Positions 25,801 to 33,841 are shown, numbered from the stretch's first letter. The stretch: 42,859 nt of DNA from JAUHWL01 sp964416385 (GCA_964416385.1 CAYQDW010000016.1:1-42859); one strand, 5' to 3'. The notes: a model not told the origin generated them from the sequence alone. Numbers and translations are program-made.

Positions 25801-26184
25801 GGGGTTTTAGGGGCGATGGAGACCATGTATCAACGTGGCAAAATTCAGGAGGAAAGCCTCTATTATGAAACCTTGAAGCACACCGGAGAATTCCCAATAA
25901 TTGGGGTGAATACCTTCTTAAGCAGCAAGGGGTCGCCAACGGTTTTGCCTAAAGAGGTGATACGCGCCACCACAGAAGAAAAAGAATACCAAATTCAAAT
26001 GTTGGGGCAGTTGCACAAAGCTGGTAAAAGACATCAAGCTGATTTATTGAAGCGCTTACAACATGCAGCCATTGCCAATCAGAACATGTTTTCTGAGCTC
26101 ATGGAAGTTTGCAAAGTTTGCAGCTTAGGCCAAATTACAGATGCTTTGTTTGAAGTAGGCGGGCAGTATAGGAGGAATATGTAG
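22822..26184 (+). CDS. icmF: Fused isobutyryl-CoA mutase (IcmF)
   Basis: 1120 residues with three parts in one chain. Residues 1-150 bind adenosylcobalamin (DGHD at 23-26 with lower-ligand His25, and GGGGGT). Residues about 195-420 are the MeaI-type G-protein chaperone, with Walker A GTGGAGKSS (203-211) and NKFD (343-346). From about 545 is the acyl-CoA mutase barrel. In YPFKR, Phe570 stands where methylmalonyl-CoA mutases have tyrosine, as expected for the isobutyryl/butyryl-CoA type. It would interconvert isobutyryl-CoA and n-butyryl-CoA (perhaps also isovaleryl/pivalyl-CoA) in branched-chain acyl metabolism. Monocistronic, with its own promoter box. Confidence 0.93.
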   Translation: MQNPTPYIPKNKVRIVTAASLFDGHDAAINIMRRIIQSTGCEVIHLGHDRSVEEVVNCAIQEDANAIAMTSYQGGHMEYFKYMYDLLKEKGAGHIKIFGGGGGTILPEEIQELHAYGITRIYHPDDGRAMGLQGMINDLVQKSDYAIGKEDTIDLKTLTPDHVPALARAISIAENYHDDRAEKLGEIHQKAAQIDVPVLGITGTGGAGKSSLVDELVRRFLIDFTDKRMAVISVDPSKRKTGGALLGDRIRMNAIKNDRVYMRSLATRQSNLALSAHVKDAIAILKVAGFDLIVLETSGIGQSDTEILDHSDVSLYVMTPEYGAATQLEKIDMLDFADLIALNKFDKRGALDALRDVKKQYQRNHNLWDQDPDAMPVYGTIASQFNDPGTNQLYKAIMDTLVEKANATLKSTFAITDEMSEKIFIIPPKRTRYLSEIAENNRHYDAWAASQAEVADKLYAIQRTIETVAEEDLKKVLLAEFDRIKLDLDPHNLQLIENWPTEAKRYQDEFYKFMVRDKEIKIQTHTESLSHSQIPKVATPKYRSWGDILRWLLQENVPGQFPFTAGIYPFKREGEDPTRMFAGEGGPERTNKRFHYVSLGMPAKRLSTAFDSVTLYGNDPDYRPDIYGKIGNSGVSICCLDDAKKLYSGFHLTDPKTSVSMTINGPAPMLLGFFMNAAIDQECELYIKANGLEAEVEKVLKAKWEDQGLVRPKYQGDLPQGNDGLGLMLLGTTGDEVLPKEVYQNIKARTLASVRGTVQADILKEDQAQNTCIFSTEFALRLMGDVQSYFIDQNVRNFYSVSISGYHIAEAGANPITQLAFTLANGFTYVEYYLSRGMDINKFAPNLSFFFSNGIDPEYAVIGRVARRIWAKAMKQKYGADARSQMLKYHIQTSGRSLHAQEIDFNDIRTTLQALYAIYDNCNSLHTNAYDEAITTPTEESVRRAMAIQLIINKELGLAKNENPLQGSFIIDELTDLVEEAVLLEFDRITERGGVLGAMETMYQRGKIQEESLYYETLKHTGEFPIIGVNTFLSSKGSPTVLPKEVIRATTEEKEYQIQMLGQLHKAGKRHQADLLKRLQHAAIANQNMFSELMEVCKVCSLGQITDALFEVGGQYRRNM

Positions 26185-26188
26185 CGTA

Positions 26189-26356
26189 ATGCCAGCTCTT
26201 TTACAATGGGGCTTTTTTGGAGGGCTAAGCATCACTTTAATTTACTTGTTATTCAGCGTAACTCACTTTTTCAATTTGAAAGGATGCAGAGTTAAGTTTT
26301 TAACCTCAAGTATAGCTAAGAACGTTTTTAAAAACCACACAGATATTTACCTTTAA
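26189..26356 (+). CDS. Possible 55-residue single-helix ORF downstream of icmF
   Basis: ATG four bases after the icmF stop. The product would start MPALLQWGFFGG and continue through a hydrophobic helix (about 8-28), followed by a basic tail with KGCRVKFL. The N-terminal segment resembles the first helix of ZIP-type metal transporters, which hints at a decayed or truncated gene, but the match is short and by eye. Coding status is uncertain. Confidence 0.3.
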   Translation: MPALLQWGFFGGLSITLIYLLFSVTHFFNLKGCRVKFLTSSIAKNVFKNHTDIYL

Positions 26357-26446
26357 CGTATTAACTGTTTCTGTTTAGGCGGCTTAAAATGAAAGATGGA
26401 AAAACACATCTACCTCCAAGAAAAACAGAATTAAATAGGTCAATAC

Positions 26447-26842
26447 ATGTTAATCAAAAGCTTATTCTTTTCAGTGCTTGTGTTTAGTATAAGCAGCGGT
26501 TTATCGCTAAAAGAGCGCATCTACGGCACTTGGGAAGTTGTTGATTTTGAAGCGCAGGTCAACGAGGCTTCAGAAGCGCTTATCGCTGCTGGAAAGCAAG
26601 AATCACTTTCTAGTGTATATGTTTTTAAGGAAGATGGCACATTTCGTTTAACCTCAGATTATCTAAAAGAGGGGCGCGAAGGCACGTTTAAGATTTACGA
26701 GGGATTGCGCGTACTGCGACTTAGTTACAATGATGGCAACCAAAGTTATTTCGACATCCTATCCTTAGAGAATGGCATGATGAAATTAAAAGTAACAATA
26801 GGCGATTTGGGCTACACAATAGAAACACTAAAAAGGCGATAA
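26447..26842 (+). CDS. Secreted lipocalin-like small protein
   Basis: 131 residues with an N-terminal signal peptide (about 18 residues, no lipobox cysteine). The mature part begins KERIYGTWEVVDFEA and contains VYVFKEDGTFRLTS and EGTFKIYEG, the strand-turn pattern of lipocalin-like domains of Bacteroidota (a GTW motif after the first strand, then the F-x-x-D-G-T-F hairpin). Such domains bind small hydrophobic ligands in other proteins; no ligand can be predicted. It stands alone between two gaps of over 200 bases. Confidence 0.65.
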   Translation: MLIKSLFFSVLVFSISSGLSLKERIYGTWEVVDFEAQVNEASEALIAAGKQESLSSVYVFKEDGTFRLTSDYLKEGREGTFKIYEGLRVLRLSYNDGNQSYFDILSLENGMMKLKVTIGDLGYTIETLKRR

Positions 26843-26983
26843 TTATATGCTATCTGTACATAGCTCAATCGACTAGCATTTTTTCTTTGGCAAGCAAAAA
26901 CAGGGAAATCATTCGGCAAATCAGATGTTTTAAATCAAGTTCAGGTTGTGCAAGCTTTTGAGCATCTTTCTAAACAACAACCC

Positions 26984-27073
26984 ATGAATAAAAGCATCTT
27001 TTCATACCTTCTTTTATCCGCGTTTCTGATATGTTTGCACCCTACGCCATTAAAGTATGAGCACCGTTTCTAA
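26984..27073 (+). CDS. Possible 29-residue leader-like ORF overlapping the DUF5715 start
   Basis: The ORF begins MNKSIFSYLLLSAFLICLHP, which looks like a lipoprotein or export signal, then stops 17 bases inside the next gene in another frame. It may be a short membrane peptide, an upstream ORF coupling translation of the DUF5715 gene, or chance. Weak evidence. Confidence 0.2.
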   Translation: MNKSIFSYLLLSAFLICLHPTPLKYEHRF

Positions 27074-27740
27074 CAAAACACGCATTCGTTTTTTTGTATC
27101 GGCAGTATTGCTGAGTGCAGGTTTAGTTGCCATGAGCATGTGGCAAGCAGATGAAGAACCTCAAACGGTATCTCTTGAGGCAAAGTCGGCAGTGTACCAA
27201 TTGCCCATAGAAATTATATCAGGAAAAGGAAAGCCCAAGAAAGATTTCATTGAAAAACACCTGAGAGCGGCAAAGAAATATGGCACGGGAAGCATAAAAA
27301 ACGATGTCAGCTTAAAGCAAAAAGTAGCGCAAGGTGATTTGGTTGAGGTTCTTGCAGATGAAGGATATGTGCTCAACGACATGACACATAGTTATCCTTA
27401 CCTAACCAAAGAAGCGCTGGCCATGTTAAGAACCATTGGCTCAAGTTTTTATGCAGCAAGTGGAACGAAAAGCTATTTTACCGTAACATCATTAACCCGC
27501 ACGGTAGAAACACAAAACGCATTGCGCAAGCGAAATTCAAACGCAGCGAGAGATGAAAGCTCTCATTGTTATGGTGTAAGCTTTGATATTTCTTACATCA
27601 GATATGATGGCAAACGCGCATGGAATAAGAAACTCACAACGGCCTTAGAGGGCATTTTAGCTACACTGCAAAAACAAGGAAAAATATACGTTGTGCGCGA
27701 AAACAAACAAAGCTGTTTTCACATCACCGTACGCGCATAA
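27057..27740 (+). CDS. DUF5715 protein with M15-like metallopeptidase motifs
   Basis: 227 residues. An N-terminal membrane helix or signal anchor (about 11-28) puts the rest in the periplasm. SLTRTVETQNAL (about 145-156) resembles the substrate-binding arginine segment of M15 D,D-peptidases. SHCYGVSFDI gives His170 and Asp177 with the H-x6-D spacing of M15 zinc ligands, and CFHITV gives His222 as a third ligand. The general-base Glu usually seen before the last His (ExxWH) is not obvious. This suggests a cell-wall peptidase or a relative binding muropeptides. It is convergent with the ArsC-like gene. Confidence 0.7.
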   Translation: MSTVSNKTRIRFFVSAVLLSAGLVAMSMWQADEEPQTVSLEAKSAVYQLPIEIISGKGKPKKDFIEKHLRAAKKYGTGSIKNDVSLKQKVAQGDLVEVLADEGYVLNDMTHSYPYLTKEALAMLRTIGSSFYAASGTKSYFTVTSLTRTVETQNALRKRNSNAARDESSHCYGVSFDISYIRYDGKRAWNKKLTTALEGILATLQKQGKIYVVRENKQSCFHITVRA

Positions 27741-27764
27741 GCAACCGCCACGCGTTTATTTTAG

Positions 27765-28106
27765 CTACAGAATTTCTTCTATGCGATTTGCAGGGCGTGC
27801 TACAACAGCTTGCTCATTGTTTTCTACAATAGGGCGTTGCATGAGTTGTGGATACTCTACCATGAGGTAAATAAGCTCGTTGTCATCCATGTCTTTGTCT
27901 TTAAACTCATCCTTCCAGATTTGTTCATTTTGTCGGATGAGCTCAAAAGGAAACATCCCCAAAGCATCTAGAAGCGTTTCTAAAGCCTCAAATGTTAAGG
28001 GCTCTTCCATGTACTTAATCACCTCGTGGGGTACATTTTTTTCTTCAAGGTACTGCAACGCTTCTCTGCTTTTTGCACAGCGTGGGTTGTGGTAGATCTT
28101 GATCAT
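27765..28106 (-). CDS. ArsC-family protein (arsenate reductase-like)
   Basis: 113 residues, thioredoxin-fold ArsC/Spx family. HNPRCAKSREAL carries the catalytic cysteine (Cys10) in the position of Cys12 of E. coli ArsC. Later arginines in IRQNEQ and MQRPIV, and ARPANR near the end, correspond to the arsenate-binding arginines. The single N-terminal cysteine points to the glutaredoxin-dependent type, as in YfgD/ArsC. No arsenic resistance genes (arsB, acr3, arsR) are near, so it may instead be a general redox protein. Confidence 0.88.
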   Translation of the reverse strand: MIKIYHNPRCAKSREALQYLEEKNVPHEVIKYMEEPLTFEALETLLDALGMFPFELIRQNEQIWKDEFKDKDMDDNELIYLMVEYPQLMQRPIVENNEQAVVARPANRIEEIL

Positions 28107-28179
28107 AAGTAGTTATGGCTTTAAATTGTATGTGCAAAGAAACTATTTATTCAATTTTTAGTTCGCGTGCCGAGCATAA

Positions 28180-31100
28180 TTATCGCATAATATGAACCAC
28201 GCCTTTTTCTGCCTTAGAAGTGCCGCAAACATCGGTGTATTCGGCAAGCCAAAAATAAACGGCTTCGGCAAGCGGATTTCCTTCAAAAGAGCCTTCCCAT
28301 AAAAATCCGGGGTCATTTGTAGTGTAAATTAATTTCCCCCAGCGGTTATAAACTTCTACATGTAGGGCTGTAAATTGCTCGGGCAATAACTCTTGAGACA
28401 GCTGCCAATAGTCATTCTGTCCATCATTATTAGGGGTAAAAACATTGGGTAAGATGGTTTCTATTTCTGCAAAGTTGCTAACCGTGAGGGTTTGGGTAGC
28501 ACTTCGGGTTACGTTGCAAATGGTATCAACGGTAACAAGTGTAATTGTGTAGGTGCCAGGGTTTTGATAGGTGTGTGTGGCAACAGCTAAGCGGCTGCTA
28601 TCATTATCGCCAAACGACCAATAATAAAGCTGATAACCACTTGCCAACGGAATGAATTCGGCTGTTGTGCCGTCTGTACATGGATTATAACGGGCTTCAA
28701 AATCTATTGGCCCAGTGGGTCTTTTAAAAGCAACGGTTGTGTAAGCGGTATCCCAAGTGTCGCAAAAATCATCTTTGGCTGCTAAAGCAATGGTGTAGGT
28801 GCCATCATTGGCATAGGTCTTGGCAGGATTAGCTTGGGTGCTCGTGGTACCATCCCCAAAATTCCACGTAAATGCAGAGGCGTTGGTACTTTGATTGTTG
28901 AGCGTTACTGAAAACGGCATACTGCACGTATCCCAACTGGCTGTAAATGCCGCGTTTGCCAAAGTTTCGAACACGTGTAAAACCGTTGTGCTTGTGTCGC
29001 TAGTGCTGCAAAGGGTATCTAAACCAATAATAGTTATTGGGTACACACCGGCCTCATTAAATGTTTTGTTGGGCTTACGCCCGATGTAATTTGTGCCATC
29101 ACCAAAATCCCATAGCATAACATCAATATTGCTGCTACTATCTGTAAAAGCCAATTGGTAAGGCGCACAAACGCTATCAGGTGAAATGGACAGATTTACC
29201 TCGGCATTGCGTAATTCAAAGTCTATACGCAAGCAAGCCATGTTGCAATTGTTGCTATTATTAGTAGTGCTAAATACGTTACTAGGAAAAGCGGGAAAGC
29301 CGGATGTGCCGCCACAACCTGCGCAAACGGCTTGATATATAATGCCATCTGGACTAAAACGAGAGGTGCCGCCATCAACGTGTTCGCGTGTATTTGCGCC
29401 ACCAAAAAACGAGGCGTATTCTAAGAACTGCCAACTGCCATCAAGCACCAAAAAGTAGAAGTCGCTACCATCTGTAATGGTATCTAAGGCGTTTTTAGTG
29501 TAAGGTAAGTTATTTGTAGAGCCTTCAAAATTGGTTAAGCCACCCCAGCCGCTCAGATAAACGCTTTTACAGGCATCTACCATAAGTGCTGTTGGCGATA
29601 TGTTTACGGCACGCGAGCCCAATGGTTGCCCACCGCCAAAGCTTATAGCACGTAATGACTGTTGCAGGTTTGGCTTGAATTTATGGATAAACTGTGTGCC
29701 ATCCGTTACACCCCAAAGACCTGGGGTTACGGGGTAGTTTCCTTTGGTTTGACCAAAAACATAAACGTCATCTTCATCATCTAGCGCAATAAAAAAGTTC
29801 TGGTCAATTTGAGGCGTGCCATTAAAGGTGCTCGCCAAAAAGCTGCCGTTTTGGGCATTAAAAGAGGTGATCCAGCCATCAATGGTACCAGCGCGGGCTG
29901 TTTGCCATGAATTAGCACTTGATGGAAAATTATCACTTCGCGTGCCACCGCAAGTAAAAAGTGTATTTTCTGTGCTGTTCAGCTTTAGACTGTAACCTGC
30001 ATCATTTTCACTTCCGCCCAAATAGGTGCTCCAAAGCAGGTTGCATAAATCTGGCGAAAGTTTGCCCAAAACAGCATCTTGTCCTCCAGCGAGGCTGTCT
30101 TGGTAGGGTGTGCCCCCCACTACGGGAAAATCTATAGAGCCCGTTGATGAAACAAAGTAGACGTTACCAATTTGGTCAACAATGACCTCACCGCGTGCAG
30201 CATCCCCATAATTTACCTGTAAATAATTATTTGCACCATCTATACTCGTGCCGCCCAAAAACGTTGAACCTAGTAAAGCGGCACCATTAGCAGAAAACTT
30301 AGTGATAAATATATCTGTGCCTTGCACAAAAGGCGCCCAACCCACACTGCCATTTGGTCCGCCATTATAGCTGGTGTCAAAAGCGCAACTGGTAACAGGA
30401 AAATTTGCGCTACCGGTTAAACCAAAAACAATGAGATTATCCAGATGGTCAACAACCATGCTGTGAGGCTGCTCACTTAGGCTGCCACCCAAATATGTAG
30501 AATAGAGCATAGTGGTGCCGTCTGGCGATATTTTTGAAATGGAAACATCAAACATCCCACCTTGAAAAGTGTCTTGAAACGCGCCTAGTGTAGGGTAGCT
30601 ACCCGGGCTAAAAACAATGCCGCCACCATAGGTATTTCCATTATTGTCATACGTTGCTGTGTAGCCAAAATTATCTGCTGTACTGCCAGTATACGTAGAA
30701 AAGATATAATTGGGATCAATGATTAAGGTGTCTGTTTTGCTATATGCACCCAAAGAAAATTTAACAGAATTTCCCTGTAAGTTAAAGGCAACTGGAACAG
30801 CTCTGATTTGCCCGGCAATTTTTTGCCATGCAATGGGCGCCTCTTCAACCACGCGGCCAATACTTGTATAAATGACCAATCGCCCGTTACTTAAATGCAG
30901 GCTATCTGCACCGTGATAGGTAAAAGCAATGTCGGCAGGATTTGCCTCAGGGGCTACAATAAGATCATATTTGAGATTGGTGTTACCGGGTTTTAGGCGC
31001 ATGCTTATACCGGGATACAGCTCTGGAATATCCAAGCTATTGTACAGCGGCACTTGGGTTTTCCAACGGGCTGTATCATTGCCCAGATAATAGTTATGGT

Positions 31101-31419
31101 AGGTGATAATTTTCTCTTGCGGAATGATTTCAGCCTTTTTATGCTCTGTAAAAATCACCTCTAAACCATGATGCTTAATGGGGAAGTGGGGCAGTTCATG
31201 CCTGCCTTCTGCGTCATGAAAATGACTGAATGCGGCAGGGTCGCGTAGATTAATGCGCATACCTTGTGCCGATACGAAAACAGAAACGTCTTTAAGCGTT
31301 AATTTATAGGCGAAAGGTTCTGGCCATTGCCCTTCATTCTTAACAAACTGTTGCCCCAAAAGCATGGGTGCGAAACACAGCATGCTAAATAAAAGGCTAA
31401 CGTTTTTTAGGAGATGCAT
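28180..31419 (-). CDS. Large secreted SBBP/PKD-repeat protein with T9SS type B sorting domain
   Basis: 1079 residues from ATG 31419 (the longer frame starts with TTG). A signal peptide (about 22 residues) is followed by QFVKNEGQWPEPF, the usual opening of this family. Residues about 240-620 hold SBBP-type beta-propeller repeats with many copies like LYSTYLGGS. Then come three PKD-like domains with WDFGDGT, WNFGDGT and WSFGDND. The last about 85 residues are the gliding-motility-associated C-terminal (type B) sorting domain: LPNVFTPNNDGQNDYW, YNRWGKLIY, and AVYFWLAEYTDVCG. The T9SS should export it and place it on the cell surface or in the medium. Probable adhesin-like role. Confidence 0.9.
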   Translation of the reverse strand: MHLLKNVSLLFSMLCFAPMLLGQQFVKNEGQWPEPFAYKLTLKDVSVFVSAQGMRINLRDPAAFSHFHDAEGRHELPHFPIKHHGLEVIFTEHKKAEIIPQEKIITYHNYYLGNDTARWKTQVPLYNSLDIPELYPGISMRLKPGNTNLKYDLIVAPEANPADIAFTYHGADSLHLSNGRLVIYTSIGRVVEEAPIAWQKIAGQIRAVPVAFNLQGNSVKFSLGAYSKTDTLIIDPNYIFSTYTGSTADNFGYTATYDNNGNTYGGGIVFSPGSYPTLGAFQDTFQGGMFDVSISKISPDGTTMLYSTYLGGSLSEQPHSMVVDHLDNLIVFGLTGSANFPVTSCAFDTSYNGGPNGSVGWAPFVQGTDIFITKFSANGAALLGSTFLGGTSIDGANNYLQVNYGDAARGEVIVDQIGNVYFVSSTGSIDFPVVGGTPYQDSLAGGQDAVLGKLSPDLCNLLWSTYLGGSENDAGYSLKLNSTENTLFTCGGTRSDNFPSSANSWQTARAGTIDGWITSFNAQNGSFLASTFNGTPQIDQNFFIALDDEDDVYVFGQTKGNYPVTPGLWGVTDGTQFIHKFKPNLQQSLRAISFGGGQPLGSRAVNISPTALMVDACKSVYLSGWGGLTNFEGSTNNLPYTKNALDTITDGSDFYFLVLDGSWQFLEYASFFGGANTREHVDGGTSRFSPDGIIYQAVCAGCGGTSGFPAFPSNVFSTTNNSNNCNMACLRIDFELRNAEVNLSISPDSVCAPYQLAFTDSSSNIDVMLWDFGDGTNYIGRKPNKTFNEAGVYPITIIGLDTLCSTSDTSTTVLHVFETLANAAFTASWDTCSMPFSVTLNNQSTNASAFTWNFGDGTTSTQANPAKTYANDGTYTIALAAKDDFCDTWDTAYTTVAFKRPTGPIDFEARYNPCTDGTTAEFIPLASGYQLYYWSFGDNDSSRLAVATHTYQNPGTYTITLVTVDTICNVTRSATQTLTVSNFAEIETILPNVFTPNNDGQNDYWQLSQELLPEQFTALHVEVYNRWGKLIYTTNDPGFLWEGSFEGNPLAEAVYFWLAEYTDVCGTSKAEKGVVHIMR

Positions 31420-31507
31420 AGCGCAAATTAACAATAAGGTATGTATGCAATGCTACTCAACTTGCCAAAAGCTTATGTAGCGTTAGTTTATGCATAACCT
31501 TTAGCAA

Positions 31508-32617
31508 TTAAAACTGTTCTTCTACGCGTTTGCTTAAACCTTCTTTCATTAAATAGGCCTTGATGAACTCATCAAGCTCACCATTCATTACGCCTTCTAC
31601 ATTGCTTGTTTCTTTGCCGGTGCGTACATCTTTCACCAATTTATAGGGCTGCATTACGTAGTTTCTAATTTGGCTGCCCCATTCAATTTTTTTCTTTCCA
31701 GCTTCTATTTCTGCGCGTTTGGCGTTGCGCGCTTCAATTTCCATTTCGTAAAGCTGTGATTTTAACAATTGTATGGCCTTTTCTTTATTCTGTAATTGTG
31801 AGCGTGTTTCTGTATTTTCAATAATAATTCCTGTTGGTTTGTGGCGAAGGCGAACACCCGTTTCTACCTTGTTAACGTTTTGGCCACCTGCCCCGCTACT
31901 CCTAAAGGTGTCCCAGTCAATGTCGCTAAGGTTAATGGTAACATCAATAGAATCATCTACCAATGGGTACACATAAACAGAGGCAAAAGAGGTATGGCGT
32001 TTGGCATTGCTATCAAATGGCGAAATGCGCACCAAGCGGTGTACCCCGTTTTCACCTTTTAAATAACCAAAGGCAAAATCACCTTCAATTTCTAGTGTTA
32101 CTGTTTTTACACCAGCAACATCACCAGCCTGAAAGTTGAGTTCTTTTACTTTAAAAGCATGGTTTTCGGCATACATCAGGTACATACGCATAAGCATACT
32201 TGCCCAGTCGCAACTTTCTGTACCACCCGCACCAGCAGTAATTTGAAGTACAGCGCTGAGTTTATCTTCTTCGCCACTAAGCATATTTTTAAACTCAAGC
32301 TCTTCAATGAGGTCAGCTGCTTTTTGATAGGCAATGCTAACTTCGGCTTCTGTTACGCCTCCTTCTTTTAAAAACTCTAGGCTCAGTTCTAACTCGTCAA
32401 ACTGCGCTTGCGCTTCATCAAACTTTTCTACCCAATAGGTAAGTTGGCGCAACTGTTTTAGTTTTATTTCGGCATTTTTAGGATCATCCCAAAAATCAGG
32501 CGCAGCAGTTTTTTCTTCTTCATTAGCAATTTGGATGCGCTTGTCTTCTAGATGTAAATAGCTCTTTAATGCCTCTAAACGCTCGTTTAAATCGCGTACC
32601 TGGTCTTGTGTAATCAT
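31508..32617 (-). CDS. prfB: Peptide chain release factor 2
   Basis: 369 residues. RF2 recognises UGA and UAA through the SPF motif (199-201, RISPF) and triggers hydrolysis through GGQ (244-246, AGGQNVNK). The whole protein is read in one frame: at residues 19-22 (SYLH) the place of the programmed +1 frameshift of E. coli prfB is a plain sense sequence with no UGA. A complete promoter match (TTTG at 32648-32651, 17 bases, TATTTTTG at 32623-32630) puts the transcription start at or a base or two from the ATG, so the message may be leaderless. Confidence 0.97.
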   Translation of the reverse strand: MITQDQVRDLNERLEALKSYLHLEDKRIQIANEEEKTAAPDFWDDPKNAEIKLKQLRQLTYWVEKFDEAQAQFDELELSLEFLKEGGVTEAEVSIAYQKAADLIEELEFKNMLSGEEDKLSAVLQITAGAGGTESCDWASMLMRMYLMYAENHAFKVKELNFQAGDVAGVKTVTLEIEGDFAFGYLKGENGVHRLVRISPFDSNAKRHTSFASVYVYPLVDDSIDVTINLSDIDWDTFRSSGAGGQNVNKVETGVRLRHKPTGIIIENTETRSQLQNKEKAIQLLKSQLYEMEIEARNAKRAEIEAGKKKIEWGSQIRNYVMQPYKLVKDVRTGKETSNVEGVMNGELDEFIKAYLMKEGLSKRVEEQF

Positions 32618-32622
32618 GGTGT

Positions 32623-32651
32623 CAAAAATAGGCTATTTCGGCCTTTCCAAA
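32623..32651 (-). promoter_or_regulatory. prfB: Promoter of prfB with -33 and -7 elements
   Basis: On the minus strand TTTG (32651-32648) is separated by 17 bases from TATTTTTG (32630-32623), fitting the Bacteroidota consensus TTTG-N17-23-TAnnTTTG. The -7 box ends 6 bases before the ATG, so little or no leader is left. Confidence 0.55.
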
Positions 32652-32687
32652 TTTTTCCTTTCTTGCGCTAAAGATTTCATCAAACCT

Positions 32688-33266
32688 ATGCAAACGTTAT
32701 TGGTTGTTGCTTTTTGTTGGATTTTCTATGGGAGTTTACACAGCCTCCTGTTGCACATTCCCATCCGTGAAAGAATTAAAGAAATTGTACAAATTGATGA
32801 TCAAACTTATCGTTTGGTGTACGCCCTGATTTCTATTTCTAGTTTGTTCATTGCCACACTTATTACACTTTTGAGTAATGGCCATTGGGTTAAAGAACCA
32901 GACTGGATTACCTACAGCGGCGGAGGTATTTTAGTGGTTGGAAGTTTGTATTTGCTTAGACAATCTTTTCAAAGTTATAATCTGATGGTATTTATCGGCT
33001 TACAACCAGAAACTCATCAAAAACTGCATATTGGGGGGATGAATCGTTATGTGCGCCACCCCCTGTATTTAAGCACCGTTTTGTTGCTTATTGGTATAAT
33101 GGTGTTTTGGCCAACTGATGTCATCTTAACCGCTTGCACGGTAATGATTGTTTACACTTTTATAGGTGCTAAATTGGAAGAGCAAAAGTTGGTGGCGCGA
33201 TTTGGTAAAGACTACATCGATTATATGCAGGAGGTGCCAGGGTTTATTCCAAAGTGGAAAGATTAA
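32688..33266 (+). CDS. Isoprenylcysteine methyltransferase/NnrU-like membrane protein
   Basis: 192 residues from the internal ATG at 32688. About five membrane helices end in the SAM-binding motif of the ICMT/PEMT family: NRYVRHPLYLSTVLLLIG, then GAKLEEQKLVARFGKDYIDYMQEVPGFIP. The H-P pair in RHPLY and the E-E-x-x-L-x-x-x-F-G-x-x-Y pattern are the key residues. It may methylate a lipid or isoprenoid carboxylate. A longer frame opens at 32616 but overlaps the prfB start codon and adds residues not expected for the family. Confidence 0.8.
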   Translation: MQTLLVVAFCWIFYGSLHSLLLHIPIRERIKEIVQIDDQTYRLVYALISISSLFIATLITLLSNGHWVKEPDWITYSGGGILVVGSLYLLRQSFQSYNLMVFIGLQPETHQKLHIGGMNRYVRHPLYLSTVLLLIGIMVFWPTDVILTACTVMIVYTFIGAKLEEQKLVARFGKDYIDYMQEVPGFIPKWKD

Positions 33267-33273
33267 TATTTTG

Positions 33274-33828
33274 CTATAAACGCAGTGCAAACCTGTTGAG
33301 CTTGTCTTGCCATTCACTAATCATACTCGGAAATGACCTTGTGCTGAGGTGTAAAAATCCCCACTGAGAAACAAAATAAGGAAAGGGCGGACTTAAAACG
33401 TAGTGTTCTTTATCTCTTACCACAAACCCGTTAATGCTGCGCTGCGGAGATTCACTCAACTCAATAAAAAGCCATGTTGTTGGGAGTTTTTCAAGCGGAC
33501 TCCCCTGAGCATCAAAAAGCGCGCTTGCATCTCCTTCTGCCAAGCGATACATCTCTGTGCTATAAATAAAGGCCACTTTGCCAAAGGTATAGGTGGTAGA
33601 AAAAGCTTGGATCAAGTTTTCATGTAACCGCTCGGTTTCTTTTTGCACGGCCAGCATTTCTTCTTTTTTGTTGGCTTTAAGCAGGGCTTCCATCTTTTTT
33701 TCAGGCACTATGAGCTTCACAATCAAGGTATGATTGCGTAGAATGTTAAGCGCATCTTCTGCTGAGGTTTGTGCAGTACCGCTCAGCGCAACACTTAGAG
33801 CTATAATGAGTAAGAAGTAGTTTTTCAT
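33274..33828 (-). CDS. Secreted protein of unknown function in ABC transporter operon
   Basis: 184 residues with a signal peptide ending near GTAQ. The mature part begins with a helical region rich in lysine and glutamate (KKMEALLKANKKEEMLAVQKETERL) and then a beta-rich region with TTWLFIELSESPQR and HYVLSPPFPYFVSQWG. I do not recognise a domain. It starts 13 bases after the LolA-like gene and is probably the last member of that operon. Confidence 0.65.
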   Translation of the reverse strand: MKNYFLLIIALSVALSGTAQTSAEDALNILRNHTLIVKLIVPEKKMEALLKANKKEEMLAVQKETERLHENLIQAFSTTYTFGKVAFIYSTEMYRLAEGDASALFDAQGSPLEKLPTTWLFIELSESPQRSINGFVVRDKEHYVLSPPFPYFVSQWGFLHLSTRSFPSMISEWQDKLNRFALRL

Positions 33829-33841
33829 GGGGGGGCGATGT

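Noticed and set aside
29223..29405. Minus-strand 60-codon ORF inside the large secreted protein gene
   Set aside because: It is an out-of-frame shadow of the SBBP/PKD gene, which is clearly coding here.
32616..32687. Longer N terminus of the ICMT-like protein starting at 32616
   Set aside because: It would overlap the prfB start codon and promoter; the family-like hydrophobic N terminus starts at the ATG at 32688.
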